DNA of 64,000 nt, from assembly GCF_003336755.1 (NCBI RefSeq), contig NZ_QMDI01000006.1, positions 62,001 to 126,000 of the forward strand. The letters run 5' to 3'. The first letter of the stretch is position 1, and each line of letters begins with the position of its first letter. A program made the position numbers and the translations under genes. Origin of the DNA: Elioraea thermophila (ex Habib et al. 2022). GTDB taxonomy: Bacteria; Pseudomonadota; Alphaproteobacteria; Acetobacterales; Acetobacteraceae. Shown here piece by piece: positions 8,865-18,362 of the stretch. Below the pieces are notes generated by a model. The model saw nothing but the letters and a program-made list of their open reading frames with translations. It ran no database searches and was not told where the DNA came from.

Positions 8865-9959
8865 CGGAGGGCTTCCAGGCAGCTCAGAAGCCTGCTCGCC
8901 ACCGCCGCCGCCGGCACGCTCCCCGCCCCGGCCGTCGCCACCGCCCAGGCCACCATCACCTGGCGGATGACCTCCTTCTACGGGCCGACCGCCGCTTTCT
9001 AACCGACGGGCCCCGGCAGCGCGCGCGACCTGATCCGCCGCATCGAGGCGATGTCGGGCGGGCGGCTGCGGATCCAGTTCTTCGGCGCCGGCGCGCTCAT
9101 TCCCGCGGCGGAAGGCTTCGATGCGGTGAGCCAAGGCGTGGTGGAGTGCAACTACGCCAACGCCTATTTCTGGACCGGCCGCAGCTTCGCCGCCCAGTAC
9201 TTCACTGCCGTGCCATGCGGGCTCAACTTCCAGGGCCTCAACGGCTGGATGTACGACGGCGGCGGGCTCGACCTCTGGCGCGAGGTCTATGATCGCTTCC
9301 ACCTCGTACCGTTCCTGTGCGGCAACACGGGCGTGCAGATGACCGGCTGGTTCCGCCGCCCGATCGAAACCGTCGAAGACCTGCGTGGGCTGAAGATGCG
9401 CATCCCAGGCCTCGCCGGCAGGGTCTATCAGGCGCTCGGCGTGGATACCCGGCTACTGCCGGCAGGCGAAATCTTCCCCGCCCTCGAGCGCGGCGTGATC
9501 GATGCCGCCGAGTTCGTCGGCCCCTATCTCGACCGACAGCTCGGCCTGCACCGGGTGGCCGAGTTCTACTACACGACCGGCTGGCACGAGACCGCGACCG
9601 CAACCGAACTCGCGATCAACAAGGCGGCGTTGAACCGCCTGCCCAACGATCTCGAGGCGATCGTCGAAAATGCCTGCGCCGCCTGCAACGTGATCAGCGA
9701 AGCGTGGTGCCGGAAGAACAACGCTGAGGCGCTCGAGGATCTCCTGCGCAACGACGGCGTCATCGCTCAGCAACTTCCCGATCCGGTGATCGACCGTCTG
9801 CGCAAGGAGACGATGAAGGTGCTCGCCCAGGCGGTGGAACGCGACCCGCTGACCCGTCGGGTGCATGAGAGCTACTTCGCCTACAAGGCGCGGTTCGATG
9901 CCTGGTCGGAACAGAGCGAGGTGCCCTACCACACCAAGATTCGCCCCGCCCGCGCCTGA
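8865..9959 (+). pseudogene. TRAP transporter substrate-binding protein DctP, interrupted by in-frame TAA and lacking a start
   Basis: From 9051 the frame encodes a convincing TRAP solute-binding protein core (SGGRLRIQFFGAGALIPA, YFNT-like aromatic pockets, LRGLKMRIPGLAGRVYQAL near mid-protein) ending at 9959. Upstream in the same frame is the rest of the expected N-terminus: a Tat/Sec-like leader (RRASRQLRSLLATAAAGT, ending AVATAQA), then ITWRMTSFYGPTAAF. A TAA at 9000-9002 interrupts the match, which then resumes as PTGPGSARDLIRRIEAM. I find no ATG, GTG or TTG in frame ahead of the leader. Restarting at 9051 would give a protein without a secretion signal. A decayed gene is the simplest reading; a base-call error at one codon plus an unusual start is the alternative. 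The adjacent dctQ is also interrupted. Confidence 0.82.
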
Positions 9960-9973
9960 GGAGCCGGCGGACG

Positions 9974-10468
9974 ATGCGGCATGCGGCCGACCTGATCGAT
10001 CACGCCATCGATGCGATCGGCCGCCTCGCCGCCTGGGCCACCTTCGCCCTCGTGCTGGTGATGGCGGGCAATGTGCTGCTGCGCTACGGGTTCGCAACCG
10101 GCAGCGTGTGGGCGCAGGAGCTCGAATGGCACCTGATGAGCCCGATCGCGCTGATCGGCATGTCGTACGCGTTGCGGCACGGCGAGCATGTGCGGGTTGA
10201 CGTGCTGTACGCGCGATTCGGAGCCAAAGCACAGGCTGCGATCGACCTCCTCGCCGCACTCCTGTCGGTGGCGATCGCTCTGGTCGTCGTCGATCTCTCC
10301 TGGGGCTAAGTCGCGCAGTCCTGGCGGGTGAACGAAGGCAGCGCCAACCCTGGCGGCATCCCGTATCGCTGGGCGCTGAAAGCGCTGATCCCGCTCGGTT
10401 TCCTCCTTCTTGCCCTGCAGGCCGCATCCTCCGCCCTACGCGCCGTGCTTCGCCTTCGCGCGGCGTGA
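9974..10468 (+). pseudogene. TRAP transporter small permease DctQ, interrupted by in-frame TAA
   Basis: The frame starts at ATG 9974 with a typical DctQ sequence: hydrophobic helices about 18-38 and 45-65, then GEHVRVDVLYARF near residue 75. It reaches DLSWG and hits TAA at 10307-10309. The same frame then continues for 53 codons with the expected DctQ C-terminal block VAQSWRVNEGSANPGG, the family-like PYRWALKALIPLGFLLLALQ helix, and a TGA at 10466-10468. The total of ~164 residues equals the usual DctQ length, so one nonsense codon splits the gene. A truncated 111-residue product would lack the last helix. It lies between the damaged binding protein and intact dctM. Confidence 0.85.
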
Positions 10469-10489
10469 TCCCTCTCCGCTACCCTCGCC

Positions 10490-11815
10490 ATGCCGCTCAA
10501 CGAAATCTATGCGCTTGCCATGCTGGCGAGCTTCTTCGCGCTGCTGATACTCGGCATCCCCGTCGGCATCGGGCTGGCGGTCGCTGGCTTCGTCTGGGGC
10601 TGGCTCGGCTTCGGGCCGCTCCTGTTCAACCTGTTGCCGCACCGCATCTTCGGCGTCGTCACCAACTCCACGCTGATCGCCATTTCGCTCTTCGTCTTCA
10701 TGGGCGTGATGCTGGAAAAATCCCGCCTCGCCGAAGACCTGATGGATGTGGTCGGCCGGCTCGGCGGCTCGCTGAACGGCAGGCTCGCTCTCGGGCCTGT
10801 TCCGGTCGGCGTGCCGATGGGCGCCACCACCGGCATCGTCGGCGCGACGGTGGTCACGCTCGGCCTGCTCACCCTGCCCAATCTGCTGCGGCGCGGCTAC
10901 GACCCCGGGCTTGCCTGCGGCACGATCTGCGCTTCGGGCACGCTCGGCCAGATCATTCCGCCCTCGCTGATCCTGATCCTGCTCGCCGACGTGATGAACC
11001 TCTCGGTCGGCACGCTGTTCGCCGCCGCCGTCTTCCCGGGCCTCGTGCTCGCCGCGCTGTACGCGATCTACATTCTCGTCCTCGGCTTGGTCCGGCCCGA
11101 GGCCGCGCCGGCTGTTCCTTCAGCGGAACGGGCGCGCGAATCACGTGCCGCCCTCTGGCGGCAGGCGCTGCGCGTGGTGGCGCCACCGCTCGGCCTGGTC
11201 GTTGCCGTGCTCGGCAGCATCATCGGCGGCATCGCCGCACCGACCGAAGCCGCCTCGATGGGCGCGCTCGGCGCCATCGCCGTCACCGCGCTTGGCCGAC
11301 GCTTCTCCTCGACGGTGCTGAAGGAGACCGTGCAGGCGACGGCGCGCATCACCGCGATGATGATGTTCATCCTGATCTGCGCCCAGGTGTTCGCGCTCGC
11401 TTTCCGCGGCCTGCAGGGCAAGGCGCTGGTGCACGACCTGTTCGCCTTCCTTCCCGGCGGTGTGGCGGCCGACATCCGGTTCCTGATGGCGCTCGTGTTC
11501 GTCCTCGGCTTCTTCCTCGAGTGGATCGAGATCACCTACATCGCCGTGCCCCTGTTCCTGCCGGTTTTCGCCAACGCCGGCGTCGATCCCGTCTGGCTCG
11601 CCACCTTGATCTGCGTGAACCTGCAGACCTCCTTCCTTACGCCGCCCTTCGGCTGGGCGTTGTTCTTCCTGCGCAGCGTGGCGCCGAAGGAGGTCTCGAC
11701 CGGAGCGATCTACCGCGGCGCGGTGCCGTTCGTCCTGCTGCAGATCGGCGGCGTGATCGCGGTCTATCTGTTTCCCGGTCTTGCGACCCGGCTTCCGGCA
11801 GCGATCGGCTGGTGA
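10490..11815 (+). CDS. dctM: TRAP transporter large permease DctM
   Basis: A 441-residue, ~12-helix protein of the DctM family, the sodium-coupled transport subunit of TRAP systems. Family segments include the N-terminal LLILGIPVGIGLAVAG, the VPMGATTGIVGATVVTLG block, and GTLGQIIPPSLILILLADV. The frame is intact with normal length. It follows dctQ after 21 bases. Because both partner genes carry stop codons, this subunit may be without a functional binding protein. The binding-protein residues suggest a 2-oxo/organic acid type substrate, but the actual substrate cannot be told. Confidence 0.93.
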   Translation: MPLNEIYALAMLASFFALLILGIPVGIGLAVAGFVWGWLGFGPLLFNLLPHRIFGVVTNSTLIAISLFVFMGVMLEKSRLAEDLMDVVGRLGGSLNGRLALGPVPVGVPMGATTGIVGATVVTLGLLTLPNLLRRGYDPGLACGTICASGTLGQIIPPSLILILLADVMNLSVGTLFAAAVFPGLVLAALYAIYILVLGLVRPEAAPAVPSAERARESRAALWRQALRVVAPPLGLVVAVLGSIIGGIAAPTEAASMGALGAIAVTALGRRFSSTVLKETVQATARITAMMMFILICAQVFALAFRGLQGKALVHDLFAFLPGGVAADIRFLMALVFVLGFFLEWIEITYIAVPLFLPVFANAGVDPVWLATLICVNLQTSFLTPPFGWALFFLRSVAPKEVSTGAIYRGAVPFVLLQIGGVIAVYLFPGLATRLPAAIGW

Positions 11816-12052
11816 GCCATCAGAGCAAGCTGGGGGCAAGGGCGAAACGCGACGCGCCGGCGAAAGGGTCGAGCTTGCGAACGCCGGCCTCGCCCGAGCG
11901 CTGCGCGCCCGGTCCGTCGTGCGTGGTGACCAACGGCTCGGCCACATCCGCCCGTGGTACAGACCGCTGAACGGCTCGTGGCGACCGCCGCCCGAGCGTG
12001 TCCTCCACCGTGCGCGCGACGAGAACCCCGCCGGTGCAGGCGAACCACGCCT

Positions 12053-12934
12053 TCACCGCGCGCCTCGCGACGGCCAGGTGGCGAGCAGGATCGAGCCGAG
12101 CATCAGAGCCAGCCCCACACCGTGCGCGAGCGTGAACCGCTCGCCCAGAACCAAGACGCCGAGCACCGCGGCAGTGGCCGGCAGGAAGGCGGTGAAGACG
12201 CCGGCGACGGAAGCCGGCGCCCGTCGCAGGCCGCCGTACCAAAGAAGCAGGCACAGCACGCTCGCGGTCAGGCTGTGGAAGACGAGCAGGGCGACGACGC
12301 CTGCCCGCACGGCGTCCCATGCGAGCCAGGGCAGCGAGGCTGCCGCGAAGGGCGTCAGTTGCAGGAACGAAAAGAGCTGCATCCAGAACGAAGCGGTCAG
12401 CACACCGACGCGCCCGGCGATCCGTTTGGCAAGCAGCACGTAAACCGCCTCGCCGACCACGCCCGCGAAGACGAGGGCATTGCCCAAGAGCGAGCCCTCG
12501 CCCTCGCCTCCCGCGCGGACGGCGTTGATCGCCGCCATGCCGACCACGGCGAGCCCGGCCGCCGCCCAACCGCGGTGCCCGAGGCGTTCGCCGAGCCAAA
12601 GTGCGGAGCCGATCGCGACCACCGCCGGCAGGGTGGCGAGCACGAGGCCCCCCTCGAGCGCCGAAGTGAAGCGAAGCCCCGCCAACAGCCCGGCATTGTA
12701 GAGCGCGGTGCCGAAGGCCGCCTGCGAGAACAGGTTGCGCAGGACGCCTCGCGACGGCGGCGAGAGGGGGCGATCGATCGATCGCATCAAGGGCCACAGC
12801 ACGAGGGTGGCAAGCAAGCAGCGAAGGCAGGCGATCAGCGGGATCGGCAGCGCCTCGGCGAGCAGTTTCGCCACCGGCACGTTCGCGCCGACGAGCGCCA
12901 TCGAGGAGGCGAGCATCGCATAGGCGGCCAGCAT
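12053..12934 (-). CDS. EamA/DMT-superfamily permease
   Basis: A 293-residue protein with about ten membrane helices in two EamA repeats (roughly 5-135 and 148-285). The first starts AMLASSMALVGANVPVAKLL and the second has the typical LLWYGGLRRAPASVAG and LGERFTLAHGVG ends. DMT permeases export metabolites such as amino acids or purines; the substrate cannot be assigned. It starts 33 bases after the stop of the upstream acyltransferase-like gene on the same strand. The ~240 bases between its stop and dctM hold no recognisable gene. Confidence 0.85.
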   Translation of the reverse strand: MLAAYAMLASSMALVGANVPVAKLLAEALPIPLIACLRCLLATLVLWPLMRSIDRPLSPPSRGVLRNLFSQAAFGTALYNAGLLAGLRFTSALEGGLVLATLPAVVAIGSALWLGERLGHRGWAAAGLAVVGMAAINAVRAGGEGEGSLLGNALVFAGVVGEAVYVLLAKRIAGRVGVLTASFWMQLFSFLQLTPFAAASLPWLAWDAVRAGVVALLVFHSLTASVLCLLLWYGGLRRAPASVAGVFTAFLPATAAVLGVLVLGERFTLAHGVGLALMLGSILLATWPSRGAR

Positions 12935-12967
12935 CGCCCGCGAGCCTCACCCCGCGCGCCCCGTCCT

Positions 12968-14128
12968 TCAACCCCGGCTGCTTTCCTCACGAAACGGGCT
13001 CTGTTCCTCGGTGATGCGCGCGATCGTCTCACGCAGCGCCGGGCGTTCCCGCGCGAGGAAGCGCGCCACCGCCTCGCGCAGCCCCTCATGCGCGATCCAG
13101 TGCGCGGAGAAGGTCGGTACCGGCAGGTAGCCGCGGCTCACCTTGTGTTCGCCTTGCGCACCGGCCTCGACGCGGGCGAGGCCGTGCGCAATCGCGAACT
13201 CGATCGCCTGGTAGTAGCAGAGCTCGAAATGCAGGAACGGCACCTCGCGCGCCGCCCCCCAGTTCCGCCCGAACAGCGCGTCGCGCCCGAGCAGGTTGAG
13301 CGCGCCCGCCACGGGGGTTCCGTCCTCCTCCTCCGCCCACATCAGCACCACACGATCGCCCAAGCTTTCGCCGAGCATCGGCCAGAAGCGGCGCGTCAGG
13401 TAGGCTTGGCCCCAGCGCTTGTCGACGGTCGCGAGGTAGAAGGCGTGGAACGCCTCCCAGTGCCGCGGCGTGATCTCGCGCCCGCGCAAGGGACGGATGC
13501 GCAAAGCCCAGCGCGCGCGCTCCCGTTCCTTCCTCACCTGCTTGCGCTTGCGCGAAGCGAGCCGGCCGAGGAAGTCGTCGAACGTGGCGTAGCCTTCGTT
13601 CCGCCAGTGGAACTGAAGCCCGAGCCGCGGCAGGAATCCCACAGCCTCGAGCAACGCCTGTTCGTCCCCCGTGCAGAACGTGACATGAACCGAAGAGAGC
13701 CGAAGATCGTGCGCGATGCGGGGGAGCCCCGTCGCCAGCGCCGGCCGCAGCGACGGGTCGCGGGAAAGGAGCCGCGGCCCGGGCACGGGGCTGAACGGCA
13801 CCGCGACCTGGAGCTTCGGGTAGTAGCGCCCTCCTGCCCGCTCCAGGGCATCGGCCCAGGCGTGGTCGAACACGTACTCGCCCCAGGAGTGCGACTTCAC
13901 ATAGAGCGGCGCGACCGCAACCACCCGGCCCGCCGCGTCGCGCAGCACGGCGTGGCGGGGCAGCCAGCCCGTGCGTGGCGAGGCGGAGCCGGAGTCCTCC
14001 AGGCAGGAGAGGAAGGCGTGGCTGACGAACGGGTTGTCGTCGCCCGCGCAGCCGTCCCAGTCGGCGGCCGCGACGTCGGCGATGCGGTCGACGAGATCGA
14101 GCGAGAGGGTCGGCGCGCGGTCGCCCAT
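12968..14128 (-). CDS. GNAT/FemAB-like protein (PF04339 family, putative peptidoglycan-related acyltransferase)
   Basis: A 386-residue soluble protein. Features are an early DNPFVSHAFLSCLEDSGSA segment, GWLPRHAVL and YPKLQVAVPFSPVPGPRLL, and RKRKQVRKERERA midway. The C-terminal block has HFELCYYQAIEFAI followed by EAGAQGEHKVSRGYLP. These are hallmarks of the family annotated as GNAT N-acetyltransferase or peptidogalycan biosynthesis protein (PF04339), which shares the FemAB double-GNAT fold. The precise reaction is unknown. ATG 14128 is preferred; a TTG at 14164 would add 12 residues. The gene lies 58 bases downstream of ftsK and upstream of the EamA permease, all minus. Confidence 0.82.
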   Translation of the reverse strand: MGDRAPTLSLDLVDRIADVAAADWDGCAGDDNPFVSHAFLSCLEDSGSASPRTGWLPRHAVLRDAAGRVVAVAPLYVKSHSWGEYVFDHAWADALERAGGRYYPKLQVAVPFSPVPGPRLLSRDPSLRPALATGLPRIAHDLRLSSVHVTFCTGDEQALLEAVGFLPRLGLQFHWRNEGYATFDDFLGRLASRKRKQVRKERERARWALRIRPLRGREITPRHWEAFHAFYLATVDKRWGQAYLTRRFWPMLGESLGDRVVLMWAEEEDGTPVAGALNLLGRDALFGRNWGAAREVPFLHFELCYYQAIEFAIAHGLARVEAGAQGEHKVSRGYLPVPTFSAHWIAHEGLREAVARFLARERPALRETIARITEEQSPFREESSRG

Positions 14129-14186
14129 CACGGAGGGAGATGGTGCGCAGCGGGCCTTGCCCAAGTCCCGCGCCGCGCGGCGGCGA

Positions 14187-16634
14187 TCATTCCGCCTCGG
14201 GCCGGCGGACCAGGATCTCGCGCTTGCCGACGTGGTTGGGTGGGCCGACCACGCCCTCCTTCTCCATCCGCTCGATCAGCCGTGCCGCACGGTTGTAGCC
14301 GATCTGCAGATGGCGCTGCACGAAGGAGGTCGAGGCCTTGCCCTCGCGCACGACGAGGGCGACCGCCTGGTCGTAGAGGCTCGCCTCGTCGCTCTCCTCG
14401 CCCAAGGGGCCGGCGAAGCTGGCCAGAGACGCCTCGCCGCCCGTCCCGCCCGACGTACCGTCGGTTTCCGTCACGTCGTCGAGATAATCCGGCTCGCCCA
14501 GGCTGCGCAGGTGCTCGACCACGCTCTCCACCTCGCGGTCGGAGACGAAGGGGCCATGCACGCGCAGGATGCGGTCGCCCCCCGCCATGTAGAGCATGTC
14601 GCCCTGGCCCAGCAGCTGCTCCGCTCCCTGTTCGCCGAGGATGGTCCGGGAATCGACCTTGCTCACCACCCGGAACGAGATGCGGGTGGGGAAATTCGCC
14701 TTGATCACGCCGGTGATGACGTCGACCGAGGGGCGTTGCGTCGCCATGATGATGTGGATGCCGGCCGCGCGCGCCATCTGCGCCAGCCGCTGCACGGCGG
14801 CCTCGATCTCCTTGCCGGCGACGATCATCAAGTCGGCCATCTCGTCGACCACGACGACGATGAACGGCAGCTTGTCGCCGCCGATCGGCTGCTCCTCGAA
14901 CGTCGGGCGGCCCGTTTCGGGGTCGTAGCCGGTCTGCACGCGCCGCGTGAGCGTCTCGCCCTTTGCCTTCGCCTCCGCCACACGCGCGTTGTAGCCCGCG
15001 ATGTTGCGCACGCCGAGCTGGCTCATCAGCCGATAGCGCCGCTCCATCTCGCGCACCGCCCATTTCAGGGCGCCGACCGCCTTGGCGGGCTCGGTCACCA
15101 CCGGAGCGAGAAGGTGCGGGATCCGGTCGTAGACCGAAAGCTCGAGCATCTTCGGATCGATCATGATGAAGCGGCACTCCTCCGGCGGGTGCCGCATCAG
15201 GATCGACAGGATCATGGTGTTGATGGCGACCGACTTGCCCGACCCGGTGGTGCCGGCGATCAGCAGGTGCGGCATGGCGGCGAGATCGACGATGACCGGG
15301 GCGCCGCCGATGTCCTTGCCCAACGCGAGATCGAGCCGCCCCTTGGAGCGGGCCCAGTCCTCGGAGCCGAGCAGTTCGGAGAGCCACACGGTCTCGCGCC
15401 GCGCATTGGGGAGCTCGATGCCGATCGCGTTCCGCCCCGGTACCACGGCCACCCGCACGGAGAGCGCGCTCATCGACCGCGCGATGTCGTCGGCGAGCCC
15501 GATGACGCGGCTCGACTTGGTGCCCGGGGCGGGCTCGAGCTCGTAGAGCGTGACCACCGGCCCTGGGCGGATGGCGACGATGCGCCCCTGCACGCCGAAA
15601 TCGGCGAGCACGCCCTCGAGCAGGCGGGCATTCGCCTCAAGCGCCTCGGCCGAGGGGCGGCCGGGGCGATTGGCCGGCGGGGCGGCGAGCAGCGTGAGCG
15701 GCGGCGGCACCCAGCCGCCCGCAAGCGGCAACGCCCCCTGCCCGGCGGAGGTGTTGCGCTTCGGCTCGGCGGGCGTTTCGACGCGGCGCGGCGGGCGCGG
15801 CGCGGGCGCCGGCGCGGCGATGATGGGAGGCGAGGCGGCGGGCGAGGTCGTCGCCGAGGAGACGACCGGCGCCTCGTCGGGGCTCGGCGGATCGGGCTCC
15901 GGCGCCAGGACGCGCGGTTCGACTCGTCGCCGCGCCGTCCGCCTCGCAGCGATCGCCCGACGCGTGCGCGCCACCCCTGCCCCGAAACAGACCGCCACCC
16001 GGCCCACGGCACGACCAGCGGCCACACCCCCGCGCACCACCGCGCGCACGGCACGGAACCACTCGCCGGGGGTGAGCCCGATCGCCACCGCGGCGAACAG
16101 GGCGGCGAAACCGAACAAGCCAAAGCCGGCGAACAGCCGCCCCAGCAGGCCGAGCAGCGCCTCCCCTGTACCGAGCACGCGGTCGGCGACGACGACACCG
16201 GCGACCCCACCCACCCCGGCGGGCGCCATCTCCCCGCCCTCGAGCGGAAGCAAGGCGAGGGTCGCGGCCAGCAGCGGCAGGGCGACTAGGAGACAGGCCA
16301 AGCGAACGAGCGGCGCGCCCACCGCCCCGCGCGCGATCAGCGCGAAGCCCCACCCCAAGGGGGCCGCGACGATGAGCCAGGCAGCAAGGCCGAAGCCCTG
16401 CAGGGCGAGATCGGCGAGGATCGCGCCGAGAGGCCCGGCGAGGTTGGAGACCGGCCCCGCCGTGGCGGTGTTGAGGGACGGATCGGCCGGGTCGTAGGTG
16501 GCGAGCGCCGCCGCTAGGGTGACGCCGACCAGAGCGGAAGACACGCCAGCAAGGTCGGCGGCGCGCCGGCGCAGGAGCTCGGCGACGGCGGGCGGAACAA
16601 GGCGGGACGGGCGGGCGGCGTCTTGCGTGTTCAT
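14187..16634 (-). CDS. ftsK: DNA translocase FtsK
   Basis: An 815-residue septal DNA pump that moves chromosome ends during division. N-terminal membrane helices occupy about residues 25-200. A Pro/Ala-rich linker (about 235-330) precedes the motor: alpha domain around [15 protein letters not shown], Walker A GTTGSGKS (461-468), Walker [12 protein letters not shown], and the sensor region [15 protein letters not shown]. The C-terminal ~65 residues form the winged-helix gamma domain ([20 protein letters not shown]) that reads polar KOPS sequences. I chose ATG 16634 over an in-frame GTG at 16673 because the latter lies within a hairpin that looks like the lpdA terminator. Length is at the short end for FtsK but all modules are present. 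Confidence 0.96.
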   Translation of the reverse strand: MNTQDAARPSRLVPPAVAELLRRRAADLAGVSSALVGVTLAAALATYDPADPSLNTATAGPVSNLAGPLGAILADLALQGFGLAAWLIVAAPLGWGFALIARGAVGAPLVRLACLLVALPLLAATLALLPLEGGEMAPAGVGGVAGVVVADRVLGTGEALLGLLGRLFAGFGLFGFAALFAAVAIGLTPGEWFRAVRAVVRGGVAAGRAVGRVAVCFGAGVARTRRAIAARRTARRRVEPRVLAPEPDPPSPDEAPVVSSATTSPAASPPIIAAPAPAPRPPRRVETPAEPKRNTSAGQGALPLAGGWVPPPLTLLAAPPANRPGRPSAEALEANARLLEGVLADFGVQGRIVAIRPGPVVTLYELEPAPGTKSSRVIGLADDIARSMSALSVRVAVVPGRNAIGIELPNARRETVWLSELLGSEDWARSKGRLDLALGKDIGGAPVIVDLAAMPHLLIAGTTGSGKSVAINTMILSILMRHPPEECRFIMIDPKMLELSVYDRIPHLLAPVVTEPAKAVGALKWAVREMERRYRLMSQLGVRNIAGYNARVAEAKAKGETLTRRVQTGYDPETGRPTFEEQPIGGDKLPFIVVVVDEMADLMIVAGKEIEAAVQRLAQMARAAGIHIIMATQRPSVDVITGVIKANFPTRISFRVVSKVDSRTILGEQGAEQLLGQGDMLYMAGGDRILRVHGPFVSDREVESVVEHLRSLGEPDYLDDVTETDGTSGGTGGEASLASFAGPLGEESDEASLYDQAVALVVREGKASTSFVQRHLQIGYNRAARLIERMEKEGVVGPPNHVGKREILVRRPEAE

Positions 16635-16655
16635 GCGGCGCGCGAAGGATAACGC

Positions 16656-16682
16656 AAAACCGCCTGACGCCACACGCGGTTT
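16656..16682 (-). terminator. Probable terminator downstream of lpdA
   Basis: On the minus strand a 7-bp stem, AAACCGC pairing with GCGGTTT, encloses a 12-base loop and ends in four T residues. It begins 47 bases past the lpdA stop and sits just ahead of the ftsK start. The T-tract is short, so efficiency is uncertain. Confidence 0.5.
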
Positions 16683-16728
16683 CGTCGGGTAACGAGGTCC
16701 GCCGCGACCGGCCCCCGCCGGCCCGGGC

Positions 16729-18126
16729 TCAAAGGTGCAGCGGCTTGCCGGATACCGCCAGCGCCGCCTCCTTCACCGCCTCGTTCAGCGAGGGATGGGC
16801 ATGCGAGGTGAGGGCAACGTCTTCCGCCGAGGCGCCGAACTCCACCGCCAGCGCCAGCTCCGCGATCAACGTGCCCGCCTGCGGGCCGATGATGTGCGCG
16901 CCGAGAATGCGGTCGGTCGCCGCATCGGCCAGGATCTTCACGAAGCCCTCCGTCTCGCCCATGGCACGGGCTCGCCCGTTGGCGCTGAAGGGAAACTTGC
17001 CGACGCGGTAGGCGACGCCGCGCGCCTTCAACTCCTCCTCGGTCGCGCCGACGGCAGCGACTTCGGGGGCGGTGTAAACGACGCCGGGGATCGCCTCGTA
17101 GTTGACGTGACCGTGCCGCCCGGCCAGCCGGTCGGCCAGCGCCATGCCCTCCTCCTCCGCCTTGTGGGCGAGCATCGGGCCCGCGATGACGTCGCCGATC
17201 GCCCAAATCCCCGGGACCGAGGTGGCGTAGCCGTCCGTCGTGCGGATCCGGCCGCGCTCGTCCCGCGCGACCCCCACCTCGTCGAGGCCAAGGCCCGCGG
17301 TGTAGGGGCGGCGGCCGATCGCGACCAGCACGACATCGGCCTCCACCTCCTCCGCCGGCCCCCCGGCGACCGGCTCGAGCGCGAGGGTGACCCCGTCATT
17401 GCCCCTGCGCGCACCCACCACCTTGGTGCCGAGGCGGAAGGCAATCCCTTGCTTGGCGAGGATCCTCTGGAACGTCTTCGCCACCTCGCCGTCCATCGTC
17501 GGCACGATGCGATCGAGCACCTCGATCACCGTCACCTTCGCGCCGAGCCGGCGCCAGACCGAACCGAGTTCGAGACCGATATAGCCGCCGCCGATCACGG
17601 CGAGGTGCCCAGGCACACGCTCGAGCGAGAGAGCCCCCGTGGAGGAGACGATCATCCGCTCATCCACCTCGACCCCCGGCAGGGGCGTGCTCTCGGAACC
17701 GGTGGCGATCACGATGTGCCGCGCGGTGTGCACGGCACCGTTCACCGCCACCCGCCCGGGCGCCTCGATCCGCCCCTCGCCCTCGATCCGCGTCACCTTG
17801 TTTTTGCGGAACAGGAACTCGATGCCCTGGACGTTGGCCGCCACCACCTCGTCCTTGCGGGCGAGCATGCGGTGCAGATCGAGCCCGATCTCGCCGCCGA
17901 TCACCACGCCGTGGTCCTCGAGGTGAGCCTGGGCCTCGGCGTACTTCTCCGAACTGGTGAGCAGCGCCTTGGAGGGGATGCACCCGATGTTCAGGCAGGT
18001 CCCGCCCAGGGTCGGCCGTTTCTCGACACAGGCGACGCGTAGCCCCGCCTGGGCGCAGCGGATGGCGCAGACATAGCCGCCCGGCCCCGCGCCGATGACG
18101 ATGACGTCGTAGTCCGGTTGCGACAT
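16729..18126 (-). CDS. lpdA: Dihydrolipoyl dehydrogenase
   Basis: A 465-residue FAD-dependent disulfide oxidoreductase, the E3 component that reoxidises lipoamide in 2-oxoacid dehydrogenase complexes. FAD-binding GAGPGGY lies at 12-18. The redox pair is in [13 protein letters not shown] (C44, C49). The NAD-binding [13 protein letters not shown] is mid-protein, and the FAD-proximal motif [20 protein letters not shown] is present. The C-terminal dimerisation motif HAHPSLNEA carries the catalytic His-Glu pair. Length and motifs are all normal. It is not next to E1/E2 genes here, so which complex it serves cannot be inferred. The tRNA-Pro gene lies about 100 bases upstream on the same strand. Confidence 0.96.
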   Translation of the reverse strand: MSQPDYDVIVIGAGPGGYVCAIRCAQAGLRVACVEKRPTLGGTCLNIGCIPSKALLTSSEKYAEAQAHLEDHGVVIGGEIGLDLHRMLARKDEVVAANVQGIEFLFRKNKVTRIEGEGRIEAPGRVAVNGAVHTARHIVIATGSESTPLPGVEVDERMIVSSTGALSLERVPGHLAVIGGGYIGLELGSVWRRLGAKVTVIEVLDRIVPTMDGEVAKTFQRILAKQGIAFRLGTKVVGARRGNDGVTLALEPVAGGPAEEVEADVVLVAIGRRPYTAGLGLDEVGVARDERGRIRTTDGYATSVPGIWAIGDVIAGPMLAHKAEEEGMALADRLAGRHGHVNYEAIPGVVYTAPEVAAVGATEEELKARGVAYRVGKFPFSANGRARAMGETEGFVKILADAATDRILGAHIIGPQAGTLIAELALAVEFGASAEDVALTSHAHPSLNEAVKEAALAVSGKPLHL

Positions 18127-18227
18127 GCTTCCCCACCTCCGCCCGCTCGCCGGCTCATCCGCCGCTCAGTCGTCGGCGCGGAGGTGTGCGCTGCAGCCTG
18201 AGTGTGGGTGGGACCGAGGCGTCCGGC

Positions 18228-18304
18228 TGGTCGGAGCGAGAGGATTCGAACCTCCGGCCCCTGCGTCCCGAACACAGTGCTCTACCAGGCTGAGCTACGC
18301 TCCG
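18228..18304 (-). tRNA. tRNA-Pro (anticodon CGG)
   Basis: A complete 77-nt cloverleaf reads on the minus strand. The 7-bp acceptor CGGAGCG/CGCTCCG is perfect. The D-arm has GCTCAGCCTGGTAGAGC. The anticodon stem CTGTG/CGCAG encloses loop TTCGGGA, giving anticodon CGG (proline, codon CCG). The T-arm GGAGGTTCGAATCCTCT is canonical with TTCGAAT. The 3' ACCA is encoded. It lies between lpdA and the LOG-like gene. Confidence 0.97.
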
Positions 18305-18362
18305 GCCGCCGGACGCGGCCCTTGCGTATAGGCCCGCAGCGCGCCGCCGGCAAGACGCCGGC

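Noticed and set aside
9051-9959. ATG at 9051 as the true start of the TRAP binding protein
   Set aside because: Upstream in-frame sequence clearly continues the family N-terminus and a signal peptide. A start at 9051 would give a cytoplasmic fragment.
9000-10309. Stop-codon recoding (TAA read as an amino acid)
   Set aside because: ppk2, the aldehyde dehydrogenase and the class II cytochrome neighbourhood use normal stops, with TAA ending ppk2 and the aldehyde dehydrogenase. Pseudogenisation or base-call error is simpler.
11816-12052. Possible gene between dctM and the EamA permease
   Set aside because: Open frames here are Arg-rich, lack start context and overlap antisense; nothing supports a gene in these 237 bases.
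11954-14704. 916-codon open frame on the plus strand
   Set aside because: It runs across the EamA, acyltransferase-like and ftsK genes in antisense. Composition is Arg/Pro/Gly noise and there is no start context.
16635-16673. GTG at 16673 as ftsK start
   Set aside because: It would place the start inside a hairpin that looks like the lpdA terminator. ATG 16634 begins a normal cytoplasmic N-terminus.
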